DNA of 64,000 nucleotides from Moritella viscosa. Its GTDB lineage: Bacteria; Pseudomonadota; Gammaproteobacteria; Enterobacterales; Moritellaceae. A model generated the notes under the pieces. That model saw only the letters and a list, made by a program, of their open reading frames with translations, was not told where the DNA came from and searched no databases. Made by a program: the position numbers and the translations under genes. The first letter of the stretch is position 1, and each line of letters starts with the position of its first letter. This document shows, in pieces, positions 1-10,283 of the stretch. The stretch lies in contig LN554852.1 in assembly GCA_000953735.1 (NCBI GenBank), positions 930,001 through 994,000 of the forward strand. The letters run 5' to 3'.

Positions 1-84
1 GCTTATGGCGAACAGGGCGCAGGCGCTGCAATCGGTCCATTCCAAGCACTAGTATTTGAAGTAGAACTATTAGACATCATCTAA
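1..84 (+). CDS. FKBP-type peptidyl-prolyl cis-trans isomerase, C-terminal fragment
   Basis: Only the last 27 codons and the TAA stop are in the window. The visible tail contains GPFQALVFEVELLDI, which matches the closing beta-strand of FklB/FkpA-type FKBP domains. These proteins catalyse proline cis-trans isomerisation during protein folding. The start and any signal peptide lie outside the window, so a cytoplasmic FklB-like and a periplasmic FkpA-like protein cannot be told apart. A strong terminator follows directly. Confidence 0.75.
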   Translation, partial: AYGEQGAGAAIGPFQALVFEVELLDII

Positions 85-107
85 TCAGTCCTATTACAGA
101 CTAGCTA

Positions 108-147
108 AACGCCTTGTTCATAGCGATATGAGTAAGGCGTTTTTTTA
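108..147 (+). terminator. Rho-independent terminator after the FKBP gene
   Basis: Inverted arms AACGCCTT and AAGGCGTT are followed by a run of seven T. It lies 24 bp past the stop codon of the partial FKBP gene. Confidence 0.85.
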
Positions 148-342
148 TGTCTAAAATATGTATTCTGTTAATTCGTTCGTGCTACATCATCACGAATTTT
201 GCTATTTATATAGTAGTGAAACCTAAAATTATCACTACCTATAAAGGTATAAATTTATTGTGTGGCTGATATAGTTGCTGCTGAGCCATAATTATTTAGG
301 TAAGATGTTTTTTGATTTATATCAATTAATGGATAATGAGTA

Positions 343-453
343 ATGGCAACATATAACGATTTTAACTGGAAATACGCATTAGTATTTTTAATTGTATTCT
401 TAACAATACCTACGATGCACTTATGGGCTGGCCTATTTGGTATCTTCGGTTGA
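343..453 (+). CDS. Possible 36-residue single-pass membrane protein
   Basis: ATG to TGA frame of 36 codons. The protein begins MATYNDFNWKYALVF and has one hydrophobic segment (about residues 11-35) made mostly of L, V, I, F and A. A GAG triplet a few bases before the ATG could serve as a weak ribosome site. It lies alone between two good terminators, so it would be a self-contained transcription unit. I do not recognise a family. The hydrophobic stretch and the terminator 18 bp past the stop support a real gene, but an ORF this short could be chance. Confidence 0.4.
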   Translation: MATYNDFNWKYALVFLIVFLTIPTMHLWAGLFGIFG

Positions 454-470
454 TTGCTAATATTCAGTAT

Positions 471-512
471 AAAAAAACCCGCATTCTAGCACTTAGAATA
501 GCGGGTTTTTTT
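471..512 (+). terminator. Rho-independent terminator before dapB
   Basis: A long stem pairs AAAAAACCCGC-ATTCTA with TAGAAT-A-GCGGGTTTTTT, with A and T runs on both sides, so it could act in both directions. Confidence 0.85.
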
Positions 513-626
513 ATGCCTAAATTATGCTTAAGAAAGCGCAGTCGACTCTGTTGATGTGTTTCTATGAGTGTTATCATCAAAGTACTTTAACTATTTGATT
601 AATGATAAACACAGGGAGAAGTCTAG

Positions 627-1445
627 ATGGGACAAGCAGTAAGAGTCGCGGTTATGGGTTGTAATGGTCGTATGGGCCGCACGATTTTAGAAGCTATTCA
701 AGATAGTGATGGCGCAGCTGTTGTTGGTGCTGCAATCGAACGTCCTGAGTGCAACTTCTTAGGTGCTGATGTTGGTGAGTTAGCTGGTCTCGGTTCACTC
801 GGTGTTAAAGTCGTGAGTAGCCTTGCTGATGTGGTGAATGATTTTGATGTGATTGTCGACTTTACGACGACGGAAGCTACATTGAATCATCTTGAGTTTG
901 CTGTTGCTAACAATAAGAAAATAGTCATTGGTACAACAGGCTTTAGTGATGAACAAAAACAACAAATACATGATGCTGGTAATACGATAGGTGTGGTATT
1001 TGCGCCAAACATGAGTGTCGGTGTTAATGTAATGTTTAAACTGTTAGAAATGGCGGCTAAAGTCATGGGCGACTACACTGACATTGAGATCATTGAAGGT
1101 CATCACCGTTATAAAGTTGATGCTCCGTCTGGTACAGCATTAGGCATGGGTGAGGTGATCGCTGATACATTAGGTCGCGACTTGAAAAAAGTAGCTGTGT
1201 ATGGTCGCGAAGGTAATACCGGTGAGCGAGAGCGAGAAACCATTGGTTTTTCTACTATTCGTGCGGGTGATTTAGTGGGTGAGCATACAGCAATGTTTGC
1301 TGATATCGGTGAACGTATTGAAATTACACATAAAGCATCAAGCCGTATGACATTTGCAAAAGGTGCGATACGTGCATCTGCTTGGGTATTTTCCCAAGAG
1401 AAAGGCTTGTATACAATGCAAGATGTCCTTGATCTTAAATCTTAA
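627..1445 (+). CDS. dapB: 4-hydroxy-tetrahydrodipicolinate reductase DapB
   Basis: DapB reduces hydroxy-tetrahydrodipicolinate with NAD(P)H in the lysine/diaminopimelate pathway of the cytoplasm. The 272 residues match the family length (273 in E. coli). The N-terminal nucleotide-binding loop reads MGCNGRMGR (residues 9-17). The substrate-binding and catalytic segment [16 protein letters not shown] lies near residues 157-172 and holds the paired histidines and the lysine. A strong AGGGAGAAG ribosome site precedes the ATG. It is followed by carA after about 180 bp, an order also seen in E. coli and its relatives, where dapB lies just upstream of carAB. Confidence 0.97.
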   Translation: MGQAVRVAVMGCNGRMGRTILEAIQDSDGAAVVGAAIERPECNFLGADVGELAGLGSLGVKVVSSLADVVNDFDVIVDFTTTEATLNHLEFAVANNKKIVIGTTGFSDEQKQQIHDAGNTIGVVFAPNMSVGVNVMFKLLEMAAKVMGDYTDIEIIEGHHRYKVDAPSGTALGMGEVIADTLGRDLKKVAVYGREGNTGERERETIGFSTIRAGDLVGEHTAMFADIGERIEITHKASSRMTFAKGAIRASAWVFSQEKGLYTMQDVLDLKS

Positions 1446-1517
1446 ATTTAAAACATAAAATAAAACAGTTGCGTAACATTTATTTTATCTGTATTATGCG
1501 CGGAATTTGCCAAAATT

Positions 1518-1556
1518 TAGTAATTCAGAGGTTGTTTTTTAAATCTCGAATTACTA
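1518..1556 (+). promoter_or_regulatory. Inverted repeat in the carA leader region
   Basis: Perfect 9-bp arms TAGTAATTC (1518-1526) and GAATTACTA (1548-1556) flank a 21-base centre in the dapB-carA gap. It could be an operator or an RNA hairpin controlling carAB. No clear ARG box or T run accompanies it, so its role is only a guess. Confidence 0.35.
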
Positions 1557-1627
1557 TGCTGTGTGACAGCCTGGGGTAAATAGTTGATTTATTTTATTAT
1601 TTTTCTATCTATTTTTTGGAGGTTGTC

Positions 1628-2773
1628 TTGAGTAATATCGCCTTGTTGGTGTTGGAAGACGGAACAGTTTTCCGTGGTGTGTCTATCGGTGCAGAAGGTC
1701 ATTCGGTAGGTGAAGTGGTTTTTAATACTTCAATGACTGGTTATCAAGAAATATTAACCGATCCTTCCTATTCTCGCCAAATCGTTACTCTCACTTACCC
1801 ACATATCGGAAACACCGGTACAAATGATGAAGATGCCGAATCTTCAGATGTTCATGCTTGTGGACTAATCATTCGAGATCTTCCGCTAATCACTTCTAAT
1901 TTTCGTAATCAACAATCACTCACTGACTATTTAAAAGAACGTAATGTTGTTGGTATTGCTGATATTGATACTCGTAAACTTACACGTATTTTACGTGAAA
2001 AAGGTGCGCAAGCGGGTTGTATTATCGCAGGTGAAAATCTAGATGAAACACACGCATTAGAACTTGCTAAAGCTTTCCCTGGCTTAAAAGGCATGGATTT
2101 AGCGAAAGAAGTGACCGTTAAAGAATCATACGAATGGAACCAAGGTAGCTGGACATTAACAGGCGGTTTACCTGCTGATGCTACAGACTCTCGTTTCCAC
2201 GTAGTTGCTTATGATTATGGTGTTAAGCGTAATATCTTACGTATGTTAGTTGATCGCGGTTGCCGTCTAACGGTTGTACCTGCACAAACGCCTGCGAAAG
2301 ATGTACTCGCGTTAAATCCGGATGGTGTATTCTTATCAAATGGCCCTGGTGATCCAGAACCGTGTGATTATGCAATCACAGCAATTAAAGAAATTTTGAC
2401 TACAGATATTCCTGTATTTGGTATTTGTTTAGGTCACCAATTACTTGCATTAGCAAGTGGTGCTAAAACATTAAAAATGAAGTTCGGTCATCACGGTGCG
2501 AACCACCCTGTAAAAGACATGGAACGAGACGTTGTAATGATTACGGCGCAAAACCATGGTTTCGCAGTAGATCAAACAACGTTACCGGAAAATCTAGTAA
2601 TGACGCACAAGTCATTATTTGATGACTCTTTACAAGGTATTCATCGTACTGATAAAGCCGCATTTAGCTTCCAAGGTCATCCTGAAGCAAGTCCTGGTCC
2701 ACACGATGCAGCTCCACTTTTCGATCACTTTATAGAGCTGATGGAAAAGAGTACGGAAAAAAGCAAAGCCTAA
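1628..2773 (+). CDS. carA: Carbamoyl-phosphate synthase small (glutaminase) subunit CarA
   Basis: CarA hydrolyses glutamine and passes ammonia to CarB for carbamoyl phosphate, the precursor of arginine and pyrimidines. I place the start at TTG 1628 because GGAGG (1618-1622) lies at ideal spacing and the product begins [17 protein letters not shown] like E. coli CarA; the in-frame TTG at 1616 overlaps that ribosome site. The class I amidotransferase domain shows [15 protein letters not shown] with the nucleophilic Cys, and [11 protein letters not shown] with the catalytic His and Glu. The length (381 aa) is normal. carB follows after 27 bp, so the two are one operon. Confidence 0.97.
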   Translation: MSNIALLVLEDGTVFRGVSIGAEGHSVGEVVFNTSMTGYQEILTDPSYSRQIVTLTYPHIGNTGTNDEDAESSDVHACGLIIRDLPLITSNFRNQQSLTDYLKERNVVGIADIDTRKLTRILREKGAQAGCIIAGENLDETHALELAKAFPGLKGMDLAKEVTVKESYEWNQGSWTLTGGLPADATDSRFHVVAYDYGVKRNILRMLVDRGCRLTVVPAQTPAKDVLALNPDGVFLSNGPGDPEPCDYAITAIKEILTTDIPVFGICLGHQLLALASGAKTLKMKFGHHGANHPVKDMERDVVMITAQNHGFAVDQTTLPENLVMTHKSLFDDSLQGIHRTDKAAFSFQGHPEASPGPHDAAPLFDHFIELMEKSTEKSKA

Positions 2774-2800
2774 GCCTGATACCTAGTAGAGAATTGAACT

Positions 2801-5800
2801 ATGCCAAAACGTAATGATATAAAAAGTATTCTAATCTTGGGCGCAGGTCCTATCGTAATCGGTCAAGCGTGTGAGTTTGACTATTCCGGTGCTCAAGCTT
2901 GTAAAGCACTTCGTGAAGAAGGCTACCGAGTTATTCTCGTTAACTCAAACCCTGCAACCATTATGACAGACCCAGAAATGGCAGACGCGACTTACATCGA
3001 GCCGATCCATTGGGAAGTTGTGCGTAACATCATTGAAAAAGAACGTCCAGATGCGGTATTACCGACTATGGGTGGTCAAACGGCATTAAACTGTGCGCTT
3101 GAATTAGAAAGCAACGGTGTTTTAGCTGAATTCGGTGTTGAACTAATCGGTGCAACAGCGGATGCAATCGACAAAGCGGAAGACCGTAGTCGTTTTGATA
3201 AAGCAATGAAAGCGATTGGCCTTGAAACGCCACGTGCAGGTATTGCTCATACAATTGAAGAAGCAAAAGGTGTACTGGCTGAGGTTGGTTTCCCATGTAT
3301 TATTCGTCCATCATTCACTATGGGTGGTACGGGTGGCGGTATCGCTTATAACATGGAAGAGTTTATTGACATTTGTACGTTAGGTTTAGACCTTTCTCCA
3401 ACAACTGAATTATTGATCGATGAATCACTCATTGGTTGGAAGGAATACGAAACTGAAGTTGTACGTGATAAAAATGACAACTGTATCATCGTATGTACAA
3501 TTGAAAACTTTGACCCAATGGGCATTCATACTGGTGACTCAATTACGGTTGCACCAGCACAAACACTCACGGATAAAGAATACCAAATTATGCGTAATGC
3601 ATCGATGGCTGTTCTACGTGAAATTGGTGTTGAAACGGGTGGTTCAAATGTGCAGTTTGGTATTAATCCTGAAGATGGCCGTATGGTTATCATCGAGATG
3701 AACCCACGTGTATCTCGTTCATCAGCACTTGCATCAAAAGCAACAGGTTTCCCAATTGCTAAAATTGCTGCAAAGCTAGCGGTAGGTTACACACTAGACG
3801 AATTATCAAATGATATTACAGGCGGCGCTACGCCAGCATCATTTGAACCAACACTGGATTACGTTGTTACTAAGCTACCACGCTTTAACTTCGAAAAATT
3901 TGCTGGTGCTAACGATCGTTTAACCACACAGATGAAATCTGTGGGTGAAGTCATGGCGATTGGTCGTAACTTCCAAGAATCAATGCAAAAAGCATTACGT
4001 GGTTTAGAAATCGGCAAGAACGGTTTTGATCCAGAAGTGAACTTAAATGATGAGTCTTCAGCTGCTAAAATCCGTCAAGAGCTAACAGAAGCGGGCGCTG
4101 AACGTATCTTCTACATTGCTGATGCTTTCCGTAGCGGTATGTCTCGCGATGAAATCTATGCAATCACGCGTGTTGATCATTGGTTCCTAGTGCAAATTGA
4201 AGACATCGTTAATGTTGAAGCAAACGTAAGTAAAGTAGGTCTAGCTGGTCTTGACGAAACGTTATTACGTCAACTTAAGCGTAAAGGTTTCTCTGATTTA
4301 CGTCTGTCTAAACTTGCTGGTGTAAGTGAAAACGAAGTACGTAAATTACGTCACCGTTTAGAGATCTTACCGGTTTACAAACGTGTTGATACCTGTGCAG
4401 CTGAATTCTCAAGTGATACAGCTTACATGTACTCAACGTACGATGAAGAATGTGAAGCCAAGCCAACTGATAACGATAAAATCATGATCATTGGTGGCGG
4501 TCCTAACCGTATTGGTCAAGGTATTGAATTCGATTACTGTTGTGTACACGCGGCATTAGCAATGCGTGAAGATGGTTACGAAACTATCATGGTTAACTGT
4601 AACCCTGAAACGGTTTCAACTGATTACGATACATCAGATCGCCTATACTTCGAACCAATTACATTAGAAGATGTATTAGAAATCGTACGCGTTGAAAAGC
4701 CGAAAGGCGTGATTGTTCAGTACGGTGGTCAGACACCTCTAAAACTAGCGCGTGAATTAGAAGCGGCTGGTGTACCAATCATAGGTACATCACCTGATGC
4801 GATTGACCGTTCAGAAGATCGCGAACGTTTCCAACAAGCTGTTGACCGTTTAGGTTTATTACAGCCTGATAATGCGACGGTAACAACGACTGAACAAGCG
4901 GTTATTTCAGCTAAATCTATCGGTTATCCACTCGTAGTTCGTCCTTCGTATGTACTTGGTGGCCGTGCGATGGAAATCGTATATGACGAAGTTGATTTAC
5001 GTCGTTACTTCAAAGAAGCGGTAAGTGTTTCTAATGAATCACCAGTATTACTAGACCGTTTCCTAGATAATGCAATCGAACTTGACGTTGATGCTATCTG
5101 TGATGGTAAAGATGTTGTTATTGGCGGCATTATGGAGCACATCGAACAAGCCGGTGTTCACTCAGGTGATTCAGGTTGTTCATTACCTCCTTATTCATTA
5201 AGCCCTGAAATTCTTGATGTTATGCGTGGCCAAGTGCGTGCATTAGCATTAGAGTTAGGTGTTATTGGTCTGATGAATACACAGTTCGCTGTGAAAGATA
5301 ATGAAGTTTACCTTATTGAAGTTAACCCACGTGCCGCACGTACTGTTCCTTTTGTTTCAAAAGCAACGGGTGTTCAACTTGCAAAAGTTGCTGCGCGTGT
5401 AATGGCTGGCCAAACTTTAGCTGAACTTGGTTTCACTGAAGAAGTTATCCCACCATATTACTCTGTTAAAGAAGTAGTATTACCATTTGCTAAGTTCCCA
5501 GGTTCAGATCCGTTACTCGGCCCTGAAATGCGTTCTACTGGTGAAGTTATGGGGGTGGGTGATACATTCGCTGAAGCTTACGCTAAAGCACAGCTTGGTG
5601 CTTCTGCAGAAGTTGCTAAAACTGGTCGTGCGCTTATCTCTGTTCGTAACGGTGATAAAGCCCGCGCAGCTGACCTAGCTAAGCAATTAATTGCACTTGG
5701 TTTTGAAATAGATGCGACTCACGGTACTGCTGTTGCGTTGGGTGAAGAAGGTATTAATCTTCGTCTAGTAAACAAGGTACACGAAGGCCGTCCACATATT

Positions 5801-6019
5801 CTTGACCGTATCAAAAATGGCGAGTACAGCTACATCATTAATACGACTGAAGGTCGTGTTGCGATTGAAGATTCTCGTCAACTACGTGCAGCAGCTTTAC
5901 GTTATAAAGTTAACTACACAACAACAATGAATGCTGCATTTGCAACGTGCCAAGCGCACTCTGCTGATGACCGCGGTACCGTTCGCTCAGTACAAGAGCT
6001 ACATAAGCGTATCAAATAA
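2801..6019 (+). CDS. carB: Carbamoyl-phosphate synthase large subunit CarB
   Basis: The 1072 residues (E. coli 1073) contain two homologous ATP-grasp halves. The first begins [20 protein letters not shown], and the second repeats the pattern at about residue 556 as [20 protein letters not shown]. Metal- and ATP-binding segments such as [20 protein letters not shown] and its counterpart [20 protein letters not shown] are intact. The C-terminal ~130 residues form the allosteric MGS-like domain that binds ornithine and UMP in enterics. CarB makes carbamoyl phosphate from bicarbonate, ammonia delivered by CarA, and two ATP. A terminator follows immediately. Confidence 0.98.
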   Translation: MPKRNDIKSILILGAGPIVIGQACEFDYSGAQACKALREEGYRVILVNSNPATIMTDPEMADATYIEPIHWEVVRNIIEKERPDAVLPTMGGQTALNCALELESNGVLAEFGVELIGATADAIDKAEDRSRFDKAMKAIGLETPRAGIAHTIEEAKGVLAEVGFPCIIRPSFTMGGTGGGIAYNMEEFIDICTLGLDLSPTTELLIDESLIGWKEYETEVVRDKNDNCIIVCTIENFDPMGIHTGDSITVAPAQTLTDKEYQIMRNASMAVLREIGVETGGSNVQFGINPEDGRMVIIEMNPRVSRSSALASKATGFPIAKIAAKLAVGYTLDELSNDITGGATPASFEPTLDYVVTKLPRFNFEKFAGANDRLTTQMKSVGEVMAIGRNFQESMQKALRGLEIGKNGFDPEVNLNDESSAAKIRQELTEAGAERIFYIADAFRSGMSRDEIYAITRVDHWFLVQIEDIVNVEANVSKVGLAGLDETLLRQLKRKGFSDLRLSKLAGVSENEVRKLRHRLEILPVYKRVDTCAAEFSSDTAYMYSTYDEECEAKPTDNDKIMIIGGGPNRIGQGIEFDYCCVHAALAMREDGYETIMVNCNPETVSTDYDTSDRLYFEPITLEDVLEIVRVEKPKGVIVQYGGQTPLKLARELEAAGVPIIGTSPDAIDRSEDRERFQQAVDRLGLLQPDNATVTTTEQAVISAKSIGYPLVVRPSYVLGGRAMEIVYDEVDLRRYFKEAVSVSNESPVLLDRFLDNAIELDVDAICDGKDVVIGGIMEHIEQAGVHSGDSGCSLPPYSLSPEILDVMRGQVRALALELGVIGLMNTQFAVKDNEVYLIEVNPRAARTVPFVSKATGVQLAKVAARVMAGQTLAELGFTEEVIPPYYSVKEVVLPFAKFPGSDPLLGPEMRSTGEVMGVGDTFAEAYAKAQLGASAEVAKTGRALISVRNGDKARAADLAKQLIALGFEIDATHGTAVALGEEGINLRLVNKVHEGRPHILDRIKNGEYSYIINTTEGRVAIEDSRQLRAAALRYKVNYTTTMNAAFATCQAHSADDRGTVRSVQELHKRIK

Positions 6020-6039
6020 GTAAGTATTTATCGTTAATA

Positions 6040-6083
6040 AAAAACCTCGCAACTTCAGTTATAACGAAGTGCGAGGTTTTTTT
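6040..6083 (+). terminator. Rho-independent terminator of carAB
   Basis: AAAAACCTCGCAACTT pairs with AAGTGCGAGGTTTTTTT with one mismatch. The stem is flanked by A and T runs. Confidence 0.9.
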
Positions 6084-6132
6084 ATATCTGCATTTTTTAT
6101 ATTCAAAAATAGCTAACAATTAATAATCGTTA

Positions 6133-6354
6133 TTACAGTTCAAACTCCAACTCAATGAATGTACAACCCTTAGTACAGCTCACGCCAGTCTTAGATTCGT
6201 CATGTTTATTTTTTGGTGGTAACAGCTTTAATGCTTGCTGACAAACTGGACATAAAACAGTTTTTCCAAGGCATACTTTTTTGATGGTATTACGTTGTTC
6301 GTGGAATGACTTTGAACTGCTTTTGTTAATCGCTGAAAAATCTATTTTTGACAT
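6133..6354 (-). CDS. Small conserved-looking protein with CPVC and CTKGC motifs
   Basis: The 73-residue protein begins MSKIDFSAINKSSSKSFHEQ and has a CPVCQQ pair near residue 36 and a second Cys pair (CTKGC) near residue 60, followed by an acidic tail ending ELEFEL. Four cysteines in two pairs suggest a small zinc-ribbon-like fold, but the second pair has unusual spacing. AAAGAG lies upstream of the ATG. It is convergent with carAB and divergent from the pseudopilin operon. I do not recognise a named family, although the motif layout looks like a genuine small gammaproteobacterial protein. Confidence 0.7.
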   Translation of the reverse strand: MSKIDFSAINKSSSKSFHEQRNTIKKVCLGKTVLCPVCQQALKLLPPKNKHDESKTGVSCTKGCTFIELEFEL

Positions 6355-6579
6355 AATAACTCTTTAGTTGTGCGTGTTTTCTGTTTGTTGTGAACGGTAT
6401 GATTACACCTGTTGTTTACTTGTTTATATCACTTAGTTAAATCAAAGCGAGCAAGTCGTTACTGTGGGTATATTCAATAATTGTTGAACATTTTACCTGT
6501 TTATTGGCAAAAATGTATCAGTGATTGCATTTTATTCTAAGGTTAGTGTTATCAAGCTATGGGGTAAATTAATCTAAAG

Positions 6580-7107
6580 ATGACGACACAATGTAAATTC
6601 AAGTTACAAGGACTAACCTTAATCGAGTTACTTTTAGCTCTGGCAATACTGACTATATTGATGGCGAGTAGTGCGCCTTCATATAGTGCATTAGTGAATA
6701 AAAATAAAATATGCCATCTCACAAGACAATTAGTCGAAGCCTTAAATGTCACTAGACAATTATCGATAGTACGGGGGCTGCCACATAATTTTCATGTGCA
6801 GGTAAACAACTCACTTATTACTACCGTTGAATTATGTTGGGTTATCAGTCAATTAGAAAACTGTGGTTGCTTTACATCGAACTCTTTATGTCAGACTAAA
6901 TATAGTCAGGTTAGTACCGCAATAAGTGATATTGAGCTATCCACTAATCGACCCCATTTATCTTTTTCACCATTATTTGGCATGACTAATGGTGCGACCT
7001 ACCAACTTTCATTAGGTCGTTTTTCTACTAAGATAATTGTAAGTACTCAGGGACGGATTCGAGTTTGCATGGATCGTGGAGAGAGTGCTATTTATGCATC
7101 TTGTTAA
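6580..7107 (+). CDS. FimT/GspH-type minor pseudopilin
   Basis: The type IV prepilin signal is clear: a short basic leader, Gly11, then LTLIELLLALAILTIL with Glu at +5 of the mature protein and a hydrophobic alpha helix. The rest (175 aa) has several cysteines and ends CMDRGESAIYASC. By position and signal this is the GspH/FimT-type member (PpdA-like in E. coli) of a minor pilin set. Such proteins are cleaved by prepilin peptidase and prime assembly of type IV pili or DNA-uptake pili. It is the first of four overlapping or abutting genes and overlaps the next by 14 bp. Confidence 0.85.
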   Translation: MTTQCKFKLQGLTLIELLLALAILTILMASSAPSYSALVNKNKICHLTRQLVEALNVTRQLSIVRGLPHNFHVQVNNSLITTVELCWVISQLENCGCFTSNSLCQTKYSQVSTAISDIELSTNRPHLSFSPLFGMTNGATYQLSLGRFSTKIIVSTQGRIRVCMDRGESAIYASC

Positions 7108-7711
7108 ATCATTATTTCCTTTCCCCGTTCATGGTGCTGGATTTGTGCTGTTCGAGACAATGATTTCGATTGTATTAGTCGGCGTTATCTCAGTTGGGTT
7201 TTATAGTGTATTCACTACGCATGAAGTGCAAAAGAACCGGGCTGAACAATATTATCTTGCGCAGCAGGAAGCTAAAAATGTATTGATTATTATGCAGCGA
7301 GAGCTAAATCGAGCTGGTTATAATCTCGATAGTGAAGAAGCGAACCCTTTTATTTATAGTAACGACCAAATTTATAGCTTAAATCTCCGAAAAGACTGCA
7401 TTTTGTACCGGTATGACCGAAATGAAGATGGCGTTTTTAGTGGTGAGAACTTTGGATTTAGGTTACATAATGGTGGCATACAGCTGCGTAAAGGCAGTGA
7501 GGTTAGCTGTGAGGGAGGCTTAGGTTGGGAGATGATTTCTGATACTGCTAGCATCGAGGTGAGCTCATTGCAATTTACAATTGTCCAGCAGTATACATCA
7601 CCGCAAAGAGTGAAAAGCTATGTCATTATCGCATTAAATATACGTCATCGTCATTTAATGGATATGGAGCTTAGTTTTTTCCGAAATAGCAGTGCGAGGG
7701 CTTTGCTATAG
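7094..7711 (+). CDS. PilW/GspJ-type minor pseudopilin
   Basis: I choose ATG 7094 because GGAGAG (7078-7083) is upstream; an in-frame GTG at 7076 would overlap that ribosome site. The 205-residue product has a prepilin signal cleaved after Gly16 (FVLFETMISIVLVGVI) with Glu at +5. The text QRELNRAGYN, about 70-80 residues in, is characteristic of PilW-family proteins. It overlaps the upstream pseudopilin gene and its TAG stop shares a base with the GTG start of the next gene, so translation is likely coupled. Confidence 0.85.
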   Translation: MHLVKSLFPFPVHGAGFVLFETMISIVLVGVISVGFYSVFTTHEVQKNRAEQYYLAQQEAKNVLIIMQRELNRAGYNLDSEEANPFIYSNDQIYSLNLRKDCILYRYDRNEDGVFSGENFGFRLHNGGIQLRKGSEVSCEGGLGWEMISDTASIEVSSLQFTIVQQYTSPQRVKSYVIIALNIRHRHLMDMELSFFRNSSARALL

Positions 7712-8178
7712 TGCGTGCTAAACAATCTTCATATGTAGCTGTTCATGGTTTTGCTTTACTATCGATGACGCTAATTATCGTCTTTATTATGATCAGTGGT
7801 AGTCTATCGTTCGCCCACATCCAGCAACAGCGAATTCAGCGTAATCAGCTCCATCTTAATTATTTAAAAACGAGAATCATAGCGGTAAATAAGTTAGATT
7901 TATTTTATATCGTGCTCTACGAGTCTCCTGAATTACTTGCTTTGGCATCTCCATGTACAAACTTAGCATTAAATAGTCGTTCGGCTGTTACTCCTAATGA
8001 CATGATGCGTGAGTTTATGCTATCAGAGCTGTTTTATATATGCGCTGAACAAGAAGGTGTTTTCAATGTGTTACTTGAGATTCCATTCAATAATATTGAG
8101 CGTTTGGTGGTGCAGCGTAAACTGACTACGACATCAACGCCTTGGATTTGGCAACCACATTCCTTATTTGGATTTTAA
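7711..8178 (+). CDS. PilX/GspK-like minor pilin assembly protein
   Basis: The start is GTG inside the TAGTG overlap with the PilW-like gene. After Gly13 comes FALLSMTLIIVFIMISGS, a prepilin-like helix that lacks Glu at +5, as is usual for the GspK/PilX/YgdB position of these operons. The protein has 155 residues and no other recognisable domain. The gene order (FimT, PilW, PilX, PilV types) matches E. coli ppdA-ppdB-ygdB-ppdC and supports the call more than sequence alone. Confidence 0.65.
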   Translation: MRAKQSSYVAVHGFALLSMTLIIVFIMISGSLSFAHIQQQRIQRNQLHLNYLKTRIIAVNKLDLFYIVLYESPELLALASPCTNLALNSRSAVTPNDMMREFMLSELFYICAEQEGVFNVLLEIPFNNIERLVVQRKLTTTSTPWIWQPHSLFGF

Positions 8179-8616
8179 ATGCGGATTAGGCGATACGTAG
8201 TACAGCAAGGGGGATGTTTACTAGAAGTGATGATCTGTTTATTTATACTAACACTTCCAATATTCGGTATGACAGCGCTAAAATTAACTCAGGCTAAAAT
8301 TGTATTGCAGCAATCACAATATACAGCTGCATGGGCGTTAATGGAGTTCAAGTTGAATGAACTCCATTATTTAACCGATTCAATTGCTGAATTTAATACT
8401 TTAGGTTCCAATATAGGTGGTAATTTAGCAGCTGGTAGCATTTATTATGATCAATATAAATTTAATTTAACGTGGCAAGTAAGCGTTATAACAACTAAAA
8501 CTACATTAAGCCTACTAAAAGAGGTTGTCGTTAAAGTTAATTGGATTGATAAAGCGAATACGCCCTATACCATTAGTAGTATGACGATACTAGATAAAGG
8601 CATGATTGTGAGATAA
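8179..8616 (+). CDS. PilV/GspI-type minor pseudopilin
   Basis: It starts at the base after the previous stop codon. The leader ends at Gly11, followed by GCLLEVMICLFILTLPIFG with Glu at +5 of the mature protein. The 145-residue protein completes the four-gene minor pseudopilin operon. No major pilin, PilY1 or peptidase gene is adjacent, so these subunits would have to work with an assembly machine encoded elsewhere. Confidence 0.8.
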   Translation: MRIRRYVVQQGGCLLEVMICLFILTLPIFGMTALKLTQAKIVLQQSQYTAAWALMEFKLNELHYLTDSIAEFNTLGSNIGGNLAAGSIYYDQYKFNLTWQVSVITTKTTLSLLKEVVVKVNWIDKANTPYTISSMTILDKGMIVR

Positions 8617-8771
8617 AATAAAAGCAATGCAAGTGTTGTGAACTATAGTTTACGTTAAATTCAATATTTATTGTCATTCTGTGATGGATTACCAATGTTT
8701 TATATTATCTTTTTCATTTAATTTGATATTATCCTGCCTTTATTGGTGTTTATGGATATTTAGGACGTGAT

Positions 8772-9986
8772 ATGGGTAGTAAAGTAGCAGGGCTTTTTCA
8801 ACTGAGTTTGGTTAAGCAGATCATAATTAGTATTATTGCGGGTATCGCGTTAGCGTATGCAGCCCCTGAGATTGCTATAGAAGCAAGTTTATTTGGCGGA
8901 TTATTTGTTAGTGCGCTAAAAGCGATCGCACCTTTATTAGTATTTGTATTAGTTATCTCCGCGATAGCCAATCAAGAAGCGAATACCAATGCTAATATGC
9001 GTCCTGTTGTTATCTTGTATCTACTAGGCACCTTTGCTGCTGCGCTTGTCGCAGTTAGTTTAAGTTTCTTATTCCCTGTACAGTTAACCTTAATGACTGA
9101 AGGTGCAACGAATGCGGCACCAAGTAATATCACTGAGGTATTACGTAACCTGATTTATAAAGTGGTTGATAATCCAATTAATGCGATTGTTACTAGCAAC
9201 TTTATCGGGGTGTTAACCTGGGGTATTGGTTTTGGTGTTGCCTTGAAGCACGCATCATCGACGACCAAACAAGTGATTAGTGACATTGCTGGTGGTGTGT
9301 CGAAGATCGTGCATGTGGTGATCCGATTTGCTCCGCTAGGTATTTTTGGTCTAGTGGCATCAACATTTGCGACCGTTGGTTTTTCAGCAATGGCAAGTTA
9401 TACCCACTTACTAGCGGTATTACTGGGTTCAATGGTCATTGTTGCATTAGTGATTAATCCGGCTATTTTATTTTTCATGTCACGTCAAAATCCATATCCG
9501 CTTATTTTCCAGTGTTTACGCGAAAGTGGTATTACTGCGTTCTTCACGCGTTCATCTGCAGCGAACATTCCGGTAAATATGGAGTTATGTAAAAAATTAA
9601 ACTTACATAAAGATACTTACTCAGTTTCTATCCCGCTTGGTGCAACTATTAACATGGGCGGCGCGGCGATTACTATTACGGTACTTACTTTGGCGGCTGT
9701 TAATACCTTAGGTATTGCGGTTGATTTACCAACGGCCTTACTGTTAAGTGTTATTGCGGCTATTTCTGCATGTGGTGCTTCTGGTGTTGCTGGTGGTTCA
9801 TTATTGCTGATCCCATTAGCTTGTAGCTTATTCGGTATCGAGAATGATATTGCTATGCAAGTCGTTGCAACAGGCTTCATTATCGGTGTATTGCAAGACT
9901 CGGCTGAAACTGCGTTAAACAGTTCAACTGATGTGGTATTTACTGCTGCAGTGAGCCACGCTCATGAAAGAAAAACAGACGTATAA
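8772..9986 (+). CDS. sstT: Serine/threonine:Na+ symporter SstT
   Basis: The 404-residue polytopic protein is of the dicarboxylate/amino acid:cation symporter (DAACS) family and closely resembles SstT, which imports serine and threonine with sodium across the inner membrane. Diagnostic segments include [20 protein letters not shown], the [17 protein letters not shown] loop of the cation and substrate site, and the C-terminal [17 protein letters not shown] lies upstream of the ATG. It is a single gene ending in a strong terminator. It shares a threonine/serine theme with ltaE next to it. Confidence 0.95.
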   Translation: MGSKVAGLFQLSLVKQIIISIIAGIALAYAAPEIAIEASLFGGLFVSALKAIAPLLVFVLVISAIANQEANTNANMRPVVILYLLGTFAAALVAVSLSFLFPVQLTLMTEGATNAAPSNITEVLRNLIYKVVDNPINAIVTSNFIGVLTWGIGFGVALKHASSTTKQVISDIAGGVSKIVHVVIRFAPLGIFGLVASTFATVGFSAMASYTHLLAVLLGSMVIVALVINPAILFFMSRQNPYPLIFQCLRESGITAFFTRSSAANIPVNMELCKKLNLHKDTYSVSIPLGATINMGGAAITITVLTLAAVNTLGIAVDLPTALLLSVIAAISACGASGVAGGSLLLIPLACSLFGIENDIAMQVVATGFIIGVLQDSAETALNSSTDVVFTAAVSHAHERKTDV

Positions 9987-10040
9987 AATATATTACTAAT
10001 CTGATTCGCGTTGTGCGAACAACAGTATATCAATGATAAT

Positions 10041-10076
10041 AAAGCAGCCAGTTAATGATAACTGGCTGCTTTTTTA
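10041..10076 (+). terminator. Rho-independent terminator of sstT
   Basis: A long perfect stem AAAGCAGCCAGTTA / TAACTGGCTGCTTT is followed by T residues. Confidence 0.92.
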
Positions 10077-10283
10077 TTGATTAACTTTAACTCTGTATTA
10101 TTGACGATCTTTAAATACGTAACTATCAGTAACAAAGTTGGAAATTAACCTGACTCTTGTTATGCGAGTGTTATACTCATTGACAATTCTAAAAATCGAA
10201 GTATCAATGGATTCAAACATTAATTATCGGTTTAATATTTAAATATAGATTTTTGTATAGATATCGGCGAAAGGAATAGACAA

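Noticed and set aside
1446-1627. ARG box upstream of carA
   Set aside because: Only single half-sites such as ATTCA are present; no paired site at correct spacing was found.
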